NCBI RefSeq assembly: GCF_003597395.2
Contig: NC_133773.1
Coordinates: forward strand, 62,567,390 to 62,631,389
DNA: 64,000 nt
Source of the DNA: Chelonoidis abingdonii
Lineage: Eukaryota; Chordata; Testudines; Testudinidae
Direction of reading: 5' to 3'
Shown: positions 1 through 12,110 of the stretch, in pieces
How positions within the stretch are numbered: position 1 is the stretch's first letter
Layout: every line of letters begins with the position of its first letter
Program-made: the position numbers and the translations under genes
The notes under the pieces: model-generated
Database searches by the model: none
Told to the model about the DNA's origin: nothing
The model's input: the letters and a program-made list of their open reading frames with translations, nothing else

Positions 1-1194
1 CTGTATCAACACAGACAAGCTAAATATTTAATTGTGAATATCTGGATTCAATAGGGCTCTCTATAAAAAGTTGCACTAAAAATTATAAAAAATAAAAAAT
101 TATTAATTAAAATATAAATGAGGTTGTCATTCAATGAATGATAGCTCATAACGTGTACATTAATAGAGAGAGAAGGCCAATAAAATGTCTGAATATCCGT
201 GAGCAATATGCCAGACCCTCAAAGGTAATTTAGTGTTTTCATTGCCAGTACTTGCCTTTGTGCTGCATAGCTTTCTCTGTCTCAAGCGTAGTCATTTCTG
301 ATGCCAGAAATGGCAAAGAAAATTTTAAAACCCTCAAATAGTTTCAAAAAGTACAGCAAGACATAGAAATGGGGGTGTCTAAGAGGCAGCTGTTTCTGTA
401 GTCTAATCACTCAGTCTCTCGGCAATTGCTGAGGTAATTATTTTATTTACTACTACTTTTGTATACTCACAACCATTTGTGCATAGTATGGTTTTTCTGC
501 TGCAGCAGTCAGTATAAGCAGATGAAACAAAGGTTGCTGGCTGCTATTAAAACTACACTAGATTTTACATATAGCCTAGTGGTTTACCAATGTGTACATG
601 CTGTGCAGTCACAAAGCGTTTCATAGCACAGCTGTAACTGTACACTTTTTTTTTTAAATGTACCTTTGGTGTCTGTTACATGTTGGTAGTCAGGTCTAGC
701 ACGCAGGCCCAAAGCAAGGAGGGTTTAGTTCTTTCAGTAGTTTCCAATATGTATACTTGTCACACATGCAGATTTATGTATGGATTTTTGACTTTCATGA
801 CTCCTCTGATACAAATGTACGCACACAAACAGTCTGTCCCTTTTCTAAGCCTCTAAAGAAATTTATAGGGATAAGCCTCAGTACCATAGAATTCAAATGT
901 TTAATTTAGGGCCAATCCTGCAAGTCTCTATACACTGGAACATCTATGATTCCTTAACATTAGTAAAATTCGCACTGTGAATTTTGCTCATTGTAGGTAA
1001 AGGTATTTTGGCATGCTCTCAACTGCATGCAGGATTAAGATAAAGATCATCCTAATAGAGGCTTTTAAATTCCTCATATGTCGTCTGTCTAGGATACTAT
1101 TGTCCTCCATCGCAAAATTTCTGGGAACCCTTCACTATTTTGAATGTATCCTTTCTTCACAGGAAGCCTGGTGAGCGTAGAGAGGTCAATTATC
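1..1194. other. AT-rich DNA, no gene seen
   Basis: No ORF or repeat family is recognisable here. The stretch is AT-rich, especially near 80-120. A short motif near 911-930 (CCAATCCTGCAAG) resembles the ends of the old palindromic repeats found elsewhere in the window. Confidence 0.5.
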
Positions 1195-1405
1195 CACGCT
1201 ACAGATGAGGAACTAAGTCACCTAAGGCAAGAATCCTGAAAGGTAGTACTACCTGAACGATCTGGGCCCTAGCCTCATAACAACATTGAGTGATCAATCG
1301 CTAAGCCTGTAAAAATCTGGGCCTAACGTGGACTATGCCCAAGTCACACAGGAAGTCTGGGTCAGACTAGGGAATGAAGCCATGTTCCTAAGTCCAGGTA
1401 GGGCC
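1195..1405 (-). repeat. SINE fragment, MIR/CORE-like
   Basis: Read on the plus strand, the stretch has the antisense order of a MIR-type SINE: a segment like 'gaggaactaagt', then 'caagtcacacaggaagtctg', then a decayed box region ending near 'aagtccagg'. The assignment is by resemblance to the vertebrate MIR/CORE layout and the copy is very decayed. Confidence 0.4.
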
Positions 1406-4400
1406 GCAGCCCATTGGATATCCTGACTACTGTTTTCACGCACATTAACTGTAAGTTTTGTTTTGTCTTTCTTTTCCCCCTCTGTCCTTCACGAAATTTT
1501 CAAGTTTGTGTTTAAACTAACTGAAGCTAGATCTGTTGTTTCACAGCAACAAGAATTTGAATCAATATAGTGGTGCAGTAGGTAGCTAGTAACTATAAGG
1601 GACTTTGCGTATGTTGGGACCAAGATTTTATTTTAAAAGTGTGCCTAAAGTCAGCCTCCTAAATCCTTAGTTAAATAAGGTGGTTGGTTTTCTCCCTCTC
1701 CCAAAGAGTTGAGCACCCCAAGTCCCTGGACTTAGAAGTTAACTTTTTAAGTTTGTTAACTTTTTCCTGCACCTTTAAGTACTTCAAGGGAACTCCTCCC
1801 ATCCCAGAAATAACAATATGTAAGGTATACAGGTTATGCACACTGAGGATAGTTAGGACATGTGTGTGGTGGGTGTGGTGTGTGCGAAATCCATTCTATC
1901 TTGGTTCTCAGTTATGAGTTTACCCGGGTGAGGACTTGGTGAAATGTTGGATATATGGTTTGTTACTAGTAGCTAGTGCAGTCCAGGTATGAATATCTGT
2001 GCAAAGCACAAAGGAAACGAAGATCCTCATCCATATGGGAAGCCAGGGTGGAAGGGGATGGGACTAGAAAATTAGAAATATTATATAATATTACTACTCA
2101 TAGGTCAATATTCAATGGTATGCCTAAAAAAACCAGCAATGTCAGGTTTTTAAAGTGAGACTAGCACTGTTTTTCTCCTGTAGCACACTTTTAGTGAGCT
2201 TTGAGCACTACCAGAGCAACTGCAAAGATTTCCCCAAACGATTGACAATTTATTATAAGGCCAGTCACAACCACATGGCAATAAAAACCACCATTGTAAG
2301 CATTCCAGGTTACCACTCACTAGGATGATGTTGGCGGAACAGCAATGCCATCAACAGAACAAAATAAAACTGGCCAGTCTGTTAACTAGACTGTAACTAT
2401 TTACTGTGGGGTGGGACAGCAATCGAAAAATAGATCCTTCAAGACTTCAATCATAGTCAATACATATTAGATATTGCACAATGAATTAACTACTCCATCC
2501 AATCAATGCTGAACACACAAGGATCTGGAGTTTGATTCCTGGATAAGGTCGTTGCCATCTGGGTTGGGAAGCTTGATGATTGCAACAGCAACTCCAGCTT
2601 CTTTTTCCACTCCACGCAGCAGTGTTGATCGTAGAGAAGCAGGCATGGTTTAACTGGGAATCTGGGCTGAGACAATGGGCAAGCATATTCCTGGTGGCGG
2701 AAGACTGGTTGATGCTTAGTGAAGTTTCTTCTCATGTACGTTCATAGTAAAAAAAGAGTGTCTCTCACACACAGGCCTTTTTTCATACAAATACTACTAT
2801 GAATAATGTTTTTACAAGGATTGTTGGCAATTATTCACATCAATTTTGAAAGGTCTCTGTGGGTTCAGAAGTTCCCAACCAAGTCATAAAATGGACTGTG
2901 AATATCAAAAGTGAGTGGAAGAAGTATGTTTTGCAGAAATTCCCCAGTGGTAACTGGGAGTATTGCCACTATCTCCCTAGTGGTGAAAAATTCAGAGATT
3001 TTGCCTATTCCCCCAGTACAAGCTACTACATCTGCGTAGGCTACCTCAGCAGCAGTAGTCAAATTGGCAGCAGGAAGTTCCAATATACATGAGAACACAA
3101 TTGGACGCAGTGACTCATACCACCAGTGGACCCCTTGTGAAACACATGACTCAATCACATTGAAAACAAATATTTGCAGAGGAGCTACCTCTTGTTTACC
3201 TGTTCATCAGTCTTGTTGAGGAGCTCAGGTGGATAAATGAGTTAGTTTTCAAATGGCTTCAATTATGTATGGTAAGTATCAGCAAGTCTGGTGCTTACAA
3301 ATTAATCCAACCCTCCTGGCCTACAAAATCCACTTCTTCAAATTAGTATTATAGCACTTTAACTTGTATGCTTTTAACAATTGTGCTTTTTTTTCTCCCA
3401 AAAGGGGGAGGAGGTTCTGTGCGCTTTGTTGATTAAAGATTGAACTCTTTAAATCTCTGCTACACTATTTTGTGGTTTTCTATGAGATTTTTGCTTTTTG
3501 TGGCTTGTTACCGCAAACTAGTTTACCCAATGTTTCTGACGCCCAGTTCACAATAAGGCCTCATTCAGCCTCAGCAAGACAACCTGCAATGAGAGCAGCA
3601 GAATTGACAAAGAAAAGTGAGTAAAAGTTTGAGACAACAGAATTAAGAGATGCTAAATCATCCCACAAAAGCTTCCAAGGGATTTTATCAAATTCTGATC
3701 GCTCCATCACTAGCTTCTTGGAACAAGAACAACTTTGCTCGCAGATGCAAAGGGGTAAAATCTTCCTATATGGATTTTGAATTTTTTAATGTGCATCTGG
3801 TAATTGAGAGTAAATGTCTTGATACTTTGGAAGTAAAAGCTCTTACACTCAGCTTGATCTCTGGCTGTGTTACAAAAGGTTTATTTTAATTGAACGTTAT
3901 GCTCAGAACATGGAATGTTTGATTTAATTAATTCAAATGTTCTGTCTAGAAGGAGATGTGATCCCCCAGATAACCTTTACCTCTTGTCTATTCATTATGC
4001 TTGGCAACTCCCCTCAGGTTGTATGCATGACTGGTTAAGGAAGCATAGTAATTTCCGAAGAACCCTGAAAGTTTTCTCTCATCCTTTTCTGGCCGAACCT
4101 TTTAATTGTACGGCTGCCACCCCACAATGCCTTTTTGCGCACAGTCACCCAGAATGAAGGGACTGTGTAATGACCATTGGTTTGGGCTGTCATACTGAAT
4201 TTGCAAAAAGCAGCCAGTGTAAATGGAAGGACAGTTATTACAAGATACACTAGTATTCAAGGAATGAAGAGGAAAAGGGAGCTGGGAAAGAGACCAAGTT
4301 ATTGCAATATTCACAACACCAAAAAATGCATATGAAAAGAACTACCGGAGATGAAAAATTGATGGTCCAGTAATGCAAAGTCATTAATGCAGCCCTTAAG

Positions 4401-4800
4401 GTTTTAAGGGAACATTTTGTCCTTTAAATGTCCTAGAGCAGAGAAGTTCTTAGTATGCAGGCTGGTGATTGATTACAAATTGAAGTTCTAAGTTGGAAAC
4501 ATCACAGCAGACTATTTTAATTTGGATGGTCTTTTGCAGCCAAGACATACAACTGCTGTGGCTCTCCAACTCCTAAATCTGAGCGCTGAGGTGCATGGTA
4601 GAGCTAAATGGGAAGTGTACACAGCATGTTTCCTGATTCTAGCCTATTAACACCGTCATCCTTGTGTGTCAAAAATTCAGTCCATCCCTTCCCTCAATAC
4701 AATGCCTCAGGGTCTGACTGATCTGTCTTACACTGGTTGTATGCCAGTGTATTTTATTGTATGTGGTTTTTCCCCCTAAGAGGCGACATCCCTGGCTCTC
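1406..4800. other. Unassigned DNA, short ORFs only
   Basis: No recognised gene or repeat. Minus-strand ORFs at 2490-2735 and 2865-3158 (81 and 97 aa) and a plus ORF at 3650-3889 have no familiar motif. An AATAAA lies on the minus strand near 2243, downstream of the 2490-2735 ORF, but no poly(A) tract follows, so a processed pseudogene is not supported. Confidence 0.45.
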
Positions 4801-5063
4801 AGATGTGGTCGCCCCATCTCAAAATATATTAGAACTGGAAAAGGTCAGAAATGGCAACAAAAACAATAGGGATAGGAGAACCAGCTTCCATAGTGAGAGA
4901 GATTAATAAGACTGGGACTTTTCATGTTGGAAAGCAGACACTAAGGAAGATGCTGACGGTCTTAATCCTCACTGGGTGTAGAAAAAAATTAAAGAACGTG
5001 TTATTTACTCCTTCTCATTAACACAAGAACTAGGGATCACCAAATGAAATTAATAGGCAGCAG

Positions 5064-5290
5064 GGTGCGTGATTGGATAGTTGTCTGACTGAGTTACCGC
5101 TTTAGCTTACGGTATCCAACGCAAAAGCGTATTTCCCCATCTGGTTTGGAGTACCAGAACCACTGGAGAGCCCATGCACTGTAGATGAGCGTATTATACA
5201 CCATCTGTAGGCATGTTTGGATCTCCCGTTCTATTAGCAGCTTGGCATGAGGAGAACACCCTGGTAGGGTAGGGTGTCTAACTGGGGAGC
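5064..5290 (-). pseudogene. Reverse transcriptase fragment, Gypsy/Ty3-like
   Basis: The minus-strand translation contains KPDGEIRFCVGYRKL, close to the conserved 'KPDG.IRFCVDYRKLN' block at the start of the Gypsy-type reverse-transcriptase domain. The usual aspartate before YRKL is glycine here. A frame change follows within about 10 codons, then residues resembling the 'DNYP' block, and the fragment stops at the CR1 junction. It is a relic: no catalytic YxDD block, protease, RNase H or integrase is present. LTR retrotransposons of this class copy themselves through an RNA intermediate. The fragment sits beside an LTR of the 51669-52582 family, separated by an N gap. Confidence 0.75.
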
Positions 5291-5315
5291 NNNNNNNNNN
5301 NNNNNNNNNNNNNNN
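5291..5315. other. Assembly gap (25 N)
   Basis: A run of 25 N inside the LTR-element fragment. Its short fixed length probably does not reflect the true missing length, because gag and most of pol would be expected here. Confidence 0.95.
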
Positions 5316-6027
5316 CATGTAAATACACCCAAAACAACATAAAAGCCTATATTGTTTTTCTACCTGTACTTACAAGTTGGAAACAGAAGATTAGAAGATA
5401 GAAAGGAGCTTCTCATAGCTGAGAGACAGACAAAAGACACAGACCCAAGACAAAGAAGACCCACAAATTCCCTCCCTTAAGCTTTTAAAAAATCCGGTTT
5501 TCTGATTGGTCCTCTTGTCAGGTGTTTGGTCCCCTTTGTTAAGCCTTTACAGGTAAAAGAAACATTAACCCTTAGCTATCTATTTATGACAAGCAGGTTT
5601 AAAACAAAAGGAAGTATTTCTTAACACAACGCACAGTCAACCTTGTGGAACTCTTTGCTAGAGGATATTAAGACCAAGAGTATAACAGAGCTAAAAAAAT
5701 GAACTAGATAAAATAATGGAGGATAGGTCCATCAATGGCTATTAGCCAGGATGGGCAGGGGTGGTGTCCCTAGGCTCTGTTTTTCAGAAGCTGGGAATGG
5801 GTGACAGGGGATGGATCACTTGATTGTCTGTTCTGTTCATTCCCGCTGGGGCACCTGTCATTGGCCACTGTCGGCAGACAGGATACTGGGCTAGATGGAC
5901 CTTTGGTCTGACTCAGTATGGTCTTTATTATGCTCAGTGATGTAACAAGTCTCGAAGATTTCAGAAATGTGGGAGCAGGCTCAACTGCCAGTCTGAGTGA
6001 GAACCAGTTTATTCTTGGGCAGGGGGC

Positions 6028-6118
6028 ATTTTGTCTAAAAGTTTGTACTGTGCTTAGCACAGTGGGGCCCTGATCCATGATTAGGGGGCCCCCTGATGCC
6101 ACAGAACTAATAATACTG
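6028..6118 (+). repeat. SINE/LINE tail fragment
   Basis: 'GTGCTTAGCACAGTGGGGCCCTG' followed by 'ctgatgccacagaactaataatac' has the layout of the 'tagcacaatggggccctg...gctac..aatac' tail common in sauropsid SINE/LINE 3' ends. Only this short piece remains. Confidence 0.5.
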
Positions 6119-7069
6119 TAATGAGAGGTGTGATTTCATTTAAAGGAAGATATTGAAATGTGGATTGTTCAAATTCAGAATTTCTCCATGAAAGGGAATG
6201 GAGCACGGGCTTCAGGGATGTCTTCTTGGTGGGCATCCCAGGTATATAGGGACCCTGGGAGCTCAGGTTACTGAAGAGCTGCAAGCCAGGGCTTCCAGGC
6301 TCACTGTTTCTCCACCTCAAGGTACATTGCCAAATTGCTGGACTGGTGAGGTGGCAGGGAGCAAGATAGGTTTTATAACAGAGCTTTGTTGAAATCAAAA
6401 CTGTCTTCATGGAACTTCTTGATTTCAACAAAGTGGCACATTCTGACATGTTTCATTAGAATTTTTTCCAACCAACTGTACCTGTAATATAGCAAACGTT
6501 TTAGTTTTTGGCTATTTTACCAAGTGATGTGTAGGGAAAATTGCGTCATGCCTCAGTTAGAAGCTTGTCCATGGGTGATACGAGGGCTCAGTCATCCCTA
6601 TTATGTGGATTTGTTCCCTGGGGAGTGTCTGATATAGAGGTCCTTGTGGCATGAACAGAGCATGAGTGTGCCAGAAGTGTTCCTAGAGCCCCTGGGATGT
6701 ACTCACAGTATCGCTGCTGCTCTCACTTCCTGCCTGCCACATTGGGGGGCCCTCAGGCACTGGGGACCAAAGCAACCCTGGCCAGTCCAGGGGCATAAAG
6801 TCACCATTGTCCTCCCTTCACTGATCCGTGTGGTGAGATCAGCCTCAGCAGAGAGAAGAACTGAGTTCTAACTGAAATCCTGAAAACTCATCTTGATCAA
6901 AACCTTCAACAAATTTTGAACAGAGGTTTTTGCTGGTGCTACAAATAGTTGTTCACTAATAGCCATGAACAGCCAATGCAATATCTGTCTGTATACTGAC
7001 AGGGAAGAAAAAGGAAGTTTAAAAAATAGGCTATGGACTGATATTATGAAGATGGGCCCAGTTTTAGCT
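6119..7069. other. No gene or repeat recognised
   Basis: Short ORFs on both strands near 6198-6449 and 6644-6871 overlap each other and show no domain. Nothing else stands out. Confidence 0.45.
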
Positions 7070-7330
7070 AAAATTGAGGCTGAATTTCTGTTACACAAAG
7101 AATTGTTCCAATATGGAACAAATTGCCAAAGTCAGCAGTAAAAAGCAATTCATATGAGTTCAAGAGGGAGATAGACAAATTTATGGAAAATGAGGAAATC
7201 CAGAGAGATAGCCGGAGGCCAGATTTATGAGGATAGGACGAGATGATGAGATACAGATTTATCTGTATTTCTTGGTGTTGTAAGTGTAGGTCTTGATGGA
7301 CCAATAGTTTCTGGCTCTGGAGATATCTAT
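7070..7330 (+). repeat. Old CR1/L3-like LINE 3' fragment
   Basis: 'TATGGAACAAATTGCCAAAG' followed by 'caagagggagatagacaaatttatgg' resembles the '...aactgcc...gggattagacaaattcatgg' section that precedes CR1 tails. It is strongly diverged, so this is tentative. Confidence 0.35.
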
Positions 7331-7639
7331 GTTTTAGTGTAAATGTTTGTTTCTTCCTGCATTAGAGACAATGGGATGATAAAATCTAACTGTGGTGGAA
7401 ATAAGCTCTCCATATGCAATTTGTGGTTTGCTCTCCTTTTTGTTAGGCTTAGGTTTTTTTCCTCTGCAGTGTTTTTTGGCAGCTCTGGTTATTCCATGGG
7501 GGGCGGGGAGTGTCATATCTGTGTCTTGTTCTTGGTTTTGACATAATAATGGGACCAGTATCTAGCTGTGTTTTCTAGCAAGACAGTGAGTGGGGAGAAA
7601 GCATTTTACATTGAAACTAATTCCTTATAGGTGCAAATT

Positions 7640-7712
7640 AGGTCCAATTGCAGTCAAGGGGACTACTTATGGTAAGTGCTAGGCCCAGTAGTAAGTGTTT
7701 GTGGGATCAGAC
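7640..7712. repeat. Old palindromic MITE fragment
   Basis: 'caattgcagtcaaggggactac' and 'agtaagtgtttgtgggatcaga' fit the two arms of an old sauropsid palindromic repeat whose arms end in 'caggatcgggcc'. Confidence 0.35.
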
Positions 7713-10700
7713 ATTAAGAAACGATGCTATGAGCAACATGTGAAATGCCAACAAAAATTGTTATGGGGTGCACTAGCTTTGACAATTTAAAAAAAAAAAA
7801 GGCGCTCTGAAATGGGAATGTGTCTGTTTGTTTGCTTTCTTGCATGTGGATTTTTCCAGTTGGATTTTCACCTTTTAATGAACCTCTTTTTACACACACT
7901 TTTTATCCAGAAACCAAAACACAGACAAAAGCCTAGGAGCTTAGGTGTCTTGCACTGTCCTCTTTGAAGTTCAGGGCTACGAAATTTCCTCTCCCTAGGG
8001 TTAAGGCTTCATGTAAATATAGTGAATAAATACAGTGTAGCTGGGTGCTTCATGGTAAACAGCACTAATATTGCAGTCTGCCCTGAAGAGATTTCATCTT
8101 TCCTATATGGGCATTTAGGATTAAATCCTCAGCTATTCAGAATTTATATTCAGGGCAGATAAAGAGAATGGATGGGAGGGTGTCTCTAAACCATTTTACC
8201 ACTCCCATTATCCTGGGCCAGATATAGGCCACAATGGCCCCTGGCATGAATTAGAACAGCTTTCGAATTGCTTTAAGTTACCCCCACTGCAGCCAGACAC
8301 TCTACCAGCTAAAGATCTCTGCATTTCTCTCCACCCCCTCATCCCCCCCTTTGTACACATCTTCCCTGTCAGAAACATGCCTCCTACGTGGAGGAAGAGA
8401 GGCAAGGGAGGTGGGTGGCATAAAGCTGATTATGTTGGCTTTATGCCACCCAAGGATTTTACTGTTTCAAAGGAAATCTGTCTACCTATTAAAAGGCACA
8501 TTCTTGCTGCTTTGTGCTGCCTTGTAGCACAACTAGAGATGGTGCTAAGCATGTGCCCTTAATATTCCCTACTTGGTAAAAATAAAGATAGCAGGTCAAT
8601 ACTTCGCCAGGCCTAATTTCTACTGATGTCTGCAGCCTTTGCCTAGCAATGTTTTTGTTTGCTCCAAGAGCAAATCTAGGATAACTGATCCTATGAATTT
8701 TTGTAAGGCCAGTTGCTCATTAATCCCCCTGGATTTCTTATGTGGATGCAGTCACCTAGTAAGAAGGCAATAAGCCTATAAGACTAACATACCAAACTTG
8801 GGCTATGGAGAATCCGGTCATAACTTATTTTATCAGCTGGCAGATGTGATGGATTGTATAAACAGTAGTGACTAGCAGTATAATGCGTCAGTTCAGATGA
8901 ATAACTGGCCACACCATCTCTATAGGCTAAAAACTGCATATACCATGCTGAACTAGTGGAATATAATATGTACTGCAAGGAAACAAAAGGGAATCTTTGA
9001 GACCTTCAGATCCTTGTGAGATATGAATGCATTGTCATGAGAACCAAAATAAAATGTTAACTTCTACTAAAACAGCATATGCTCAGCATAGAACTTCATA
9101 TTAGAACCAAATGTGCTCATGTTAATTTTGAATCGTGTAAACATTATAGAAGATAAAAATGTGTTGACTGCACATTAACTTTTCAAGGAAAATCTTTTAA
9201 ATTCTAAACATCTCCTGCTATAGTACCCCTTTGAAGAACATTTAAAAGATACTCCTTCAAGGACATATGTTAGAACCCAAATCTCACTTTCTGAATCTCT
9301 CCTATTAACTAGGGGGTGGGGGGGGGGAAGGAAAGAGATTATGAAGTAACATTGACTGATTTCTTATAATATTGCAAGTTTGTGATGTTCAGAAGTGCCT
9401 TTTTAATGAAAGAGAAAGCAGGGCTTTCAAGTCCTGCAGTATCAGCTGGGAACATAATCTAAACTAGAAACATATGCTGAATTTAGGGGGCGGCAGAAGG
9501 GGAGAACAGGAGAGGGCGCAGTCTTCCAGTACTAGGAAGTATCCAAAAAAATTAATGCCGACATCAGTTTTTTAAAAAAAAACAACCAACCATGCATGAC
9601 AAGGAGAATTCACAAACAAGTATTTTCTTATTATTTGGGGATAGGTCTGGGAAGTAGGATTATCTGCATATTGACAGAAGTGTGTGTTTGCTCCTGGCAA
9701 AAATGAACTCCACCACATTCCTAAATAAGAAAATGCTGGAGGAAAAGGCTCTATTCATCCATCACTAAGAGCTGCTATCCCTCTTCTTCTAGGAGACAGT
9801 AAATTTTTGCTTATTGCACCAGGAGATGCTACTTATTTTAGGGAGGAGGGAGACATAAAGGATGCTTATTGGGGTTCCCTCTCCCTGTTAATATTTCATA
9901 TTTCCTCCTCTACCTAAATATGTTTATGTAGCCACAGCAGAATCAAACAAAAAAACTACTGCCCACCTCTGTTCCTATAAGAGCATTACCTGGCTGTAAA
10001 GTGATTATGAATAATTTCTGGAATACTTTGGTTGAGGTGTACCTTCATGTTCCCTAGATAGGAAGAGCTCTGATTAGCTTGCCTGTACCTGTGTTGGGTT
10101 TTTTTTTGTTGGGTTTTTTTAAAACCTTCTAACATGTGCTTTATGCCTTGCCTGAGCTCAAGTATGTCAAAATACTTTCATTCGCCTCATAAATACACCT
10201 TTGTATTCTGCCTAATACATATAAACATCATGATCCATGTCTGAGAATGTTGGGGAATTTTATTAGGTCCATAAAGTGTTTTAGTTGCAGTCAAGTCCAA
10301 TGGGTCCAAAATAAACACACAGAAAGCAAGAGTAACCATTTTTTACCTATTACTTTCCCTCCCTTTCCCCCACCCCTTAATACCAGAGATGCTCTAAAAC
10401 GACTTTGCCGTGGTAGTTTCTAGGGTTATTTCTCTTTACTATCTAAGTAAAGCAAGAAATAGGCAGTCCAAACAGGGGGGAAAAGCAGCTGAAGCTCAGC
10501 TATTCACTGATTTCTCAGGCCATTTTTACCCTGGAGAAGTGAAAAAATTGGGAATAATTTTATGACAATTTTTTTTCTTCCTTAGTGCTACTCTTGGGAA
10601 GCTAGTTGGTTGACAGTGCTTATGTAGCACTCTTAGCTCTGCAACTGGAGGGAATGAATGACCACTGGGGTGAGATAGCCCAGAGTATGAACTTTTGGGC

Positions 10701-11240
10701 TACAAGGCCAGCCTGATGTCCTGTACAGATTTTTGTTCAGAGACAATCCCTTTTGCATCTTGGGCTCCCTCCCTCTGGCTCTGGATGTAGTTTCTTGAGT
10801 TTCTTGGCACTCTTCTTGCATTAGCCAAAGAAGTCACTCAGTGTCAATTTTTCAATATATAGTGTCTCTGCACTATGTCTTCTCTGGAAAAAATTCCCAC
10901 TTGCTAACACAGCTACAGTTCCACCACTGATAACAATGTCAAGCATCAGTGTAGAGAAGACTTCAGATGGCCACTGACATTTTAAGAACAGCATCATGGA
11001 AACCTACTCAAGACTTCAAACTGCTTGAGACCCCAATCCTGCAAGCAGCTTGAAGAGGCTGCTCGTGGATAGTGTTAGCAATGTTTGTCAATATAAAGCA
11101 ACCTGTTGGGGATCATATAGGGCCCCTGTGTCTAAAATTATTTGTGTGTATGCCTGTTAAACCTCTGTGTGGAAACGTGTTATGTTATGCCTAGACAGTT
11201 TAACATGACCTCAACAATCATATCTCTTAAAAACATTCTA
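7713..11240. other. Long stretch without gene
   Basis: No gene or recognised repeat family in about 3.5 kb. There is a G-run near 9311-9328, a perfect hairpin at 8412-8452 (listed separately) and a T-rich run near 10100-10130. All short ORFs look random. Confidence 0.45.
8412..8452. repeat. Perfect 15-bp inverted repeat
   Basis: Arms TGGGTGGCATAAAGC (8412-8426) and its exact reverse complement (8438-8452) flank an 11-nt loop. It may be the remains of a small MITE; no target duplication was found. Confidence 0.7.
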
Positions 11241-12110
11241 GAAGATGAGAGAGAGTACACTTATAAAGTTTGCAGATGATACTAAGCTGGAAGGGGTTGC
11301 AAGTGTTTTGGAGTATGTATTCAAATTCAAAATGTTCTGGGGATAAATTGAAGAAATGGTCTGAAGTAAACAGGATGAAATTCAATAAGCACAAATGTTC
11401 CTTCCTAAGTAGAGTACTTTACAATCAGTTGCACGTGTACCAAATGAGAAATGACTGCCTAGGAAGGAGTACTACAGAAAGGGATCTGGGGGTCATAGTG
11501 GATCACAAACTAAATAAGTCAACAGTGTGACACGGTTACAAAAAAAGCAAACATCATTCTGGGATGTATTAGCAGGAGTGTTGTAAGCAAGACATAATAC
11601 GTAATTCTTCCACTCTACTCCAGTTGAGGTCTAAACAGTGTGAAGCATTGTGTCCAGTTCTGGGTGCCAAATTTCAGGAAAGAGTTGGACAAACTGAAGA
11701 AAGTCCAGAGGTGAACAACAAAAGTGATTAAAGGTCTAGAAAACATGACCTATGAAGGAAGATGAAAAAACTGGTTTGTTTAGTCTGAAGAAGACTGAGA
11801 GGACATAAAAAGTTGTTACAAGGAGGAGGGAGAAGAATTGTTCTTAACCTCTGAGGCTAGGACAAGAAGCAATGGGCTTAAATTGCTGCAAGGACAGTAG
11901 GAAAAACTGCCCAGCTGTCAGGGTGGTTAAGCACTGGAATAAATTTCCCAGGGAGGTTGTGGAATCTCCATCATTGGAGATTTTTTAAGAGCAGGCTCGA
12001 TAAACACCTGTCAGGGATGGTCTAGAAAATACTTAGTCCTGGCTTGAGTGCAGGGGACTGGACTAGATGACCTCTTGAGGTCCCTTCCAGTCCTATGAGT
12101 CTATATTTTC
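11241..12110 (+). repeat. CR1 LINE 3' end
   Basis: About 870 bp of CR1 comprising the C-terminal part of ORF2 and the 3' tail. The ORF at 11270-11530 keeps KKWSEVNRMKFN and ERDLGVIVDHKLN, both typical of the region after the CR1 reverse-transcriptase palm. The tail has 'cactggaataaatttcccag', 'ggagatttttt' and 'tagatgacctcttgaggtcc', ending at 'cagtcctatgagtctat'. It is 5'-truncated and carries indels. Confidence 0.9.

Larger units (their letters stand above)
5064..5591 (-). mobile_element. LTR retroelement fragment inserted in CR1
   Basis: From 5591 down to 5316 the minus strand reads as an LTR beginning TGTCATAAATAGATAGC, the same family as the solo LTR at 51669-52582. After a 25-N gap it continues as reverse-transcriptase sequence to 5064. 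AGCAG occurs on both sides (5059-5063 and 5592-5596) and restores the CR1 sequence, so it is probably a 5-bp target-site duplication. The left end does not finish in LTR sequence, so the far part is deleted or mis-assembled across the gap. Confidence 0.75.
4801..5937 (+). repeat. CR1 LINE 3' end, split by an insertion
   Basis: The left half (4801-5063) matches the end of the CR1 reverse-transcriptase ORF, with 'gagattaataagactggg' among the recognisable stretches. The right half (5592-5937) is the CR1 3' tail with 'gaggataggtccatcaatgg' and 'ctagatggacctttggtctg'. The halves would be contiguous if 5064-5591 were removed. The element is 5'-truncated, as is usual for CR1. Confidence 0.85.

Noticed and set aside
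2490..3158. Possible processed pseudogene on the minus strand with AATAAA near 2243
   Set aside because: No poly(A) tract, no target duplication and no recognisable protein; adjacent ORFs are in different frames.
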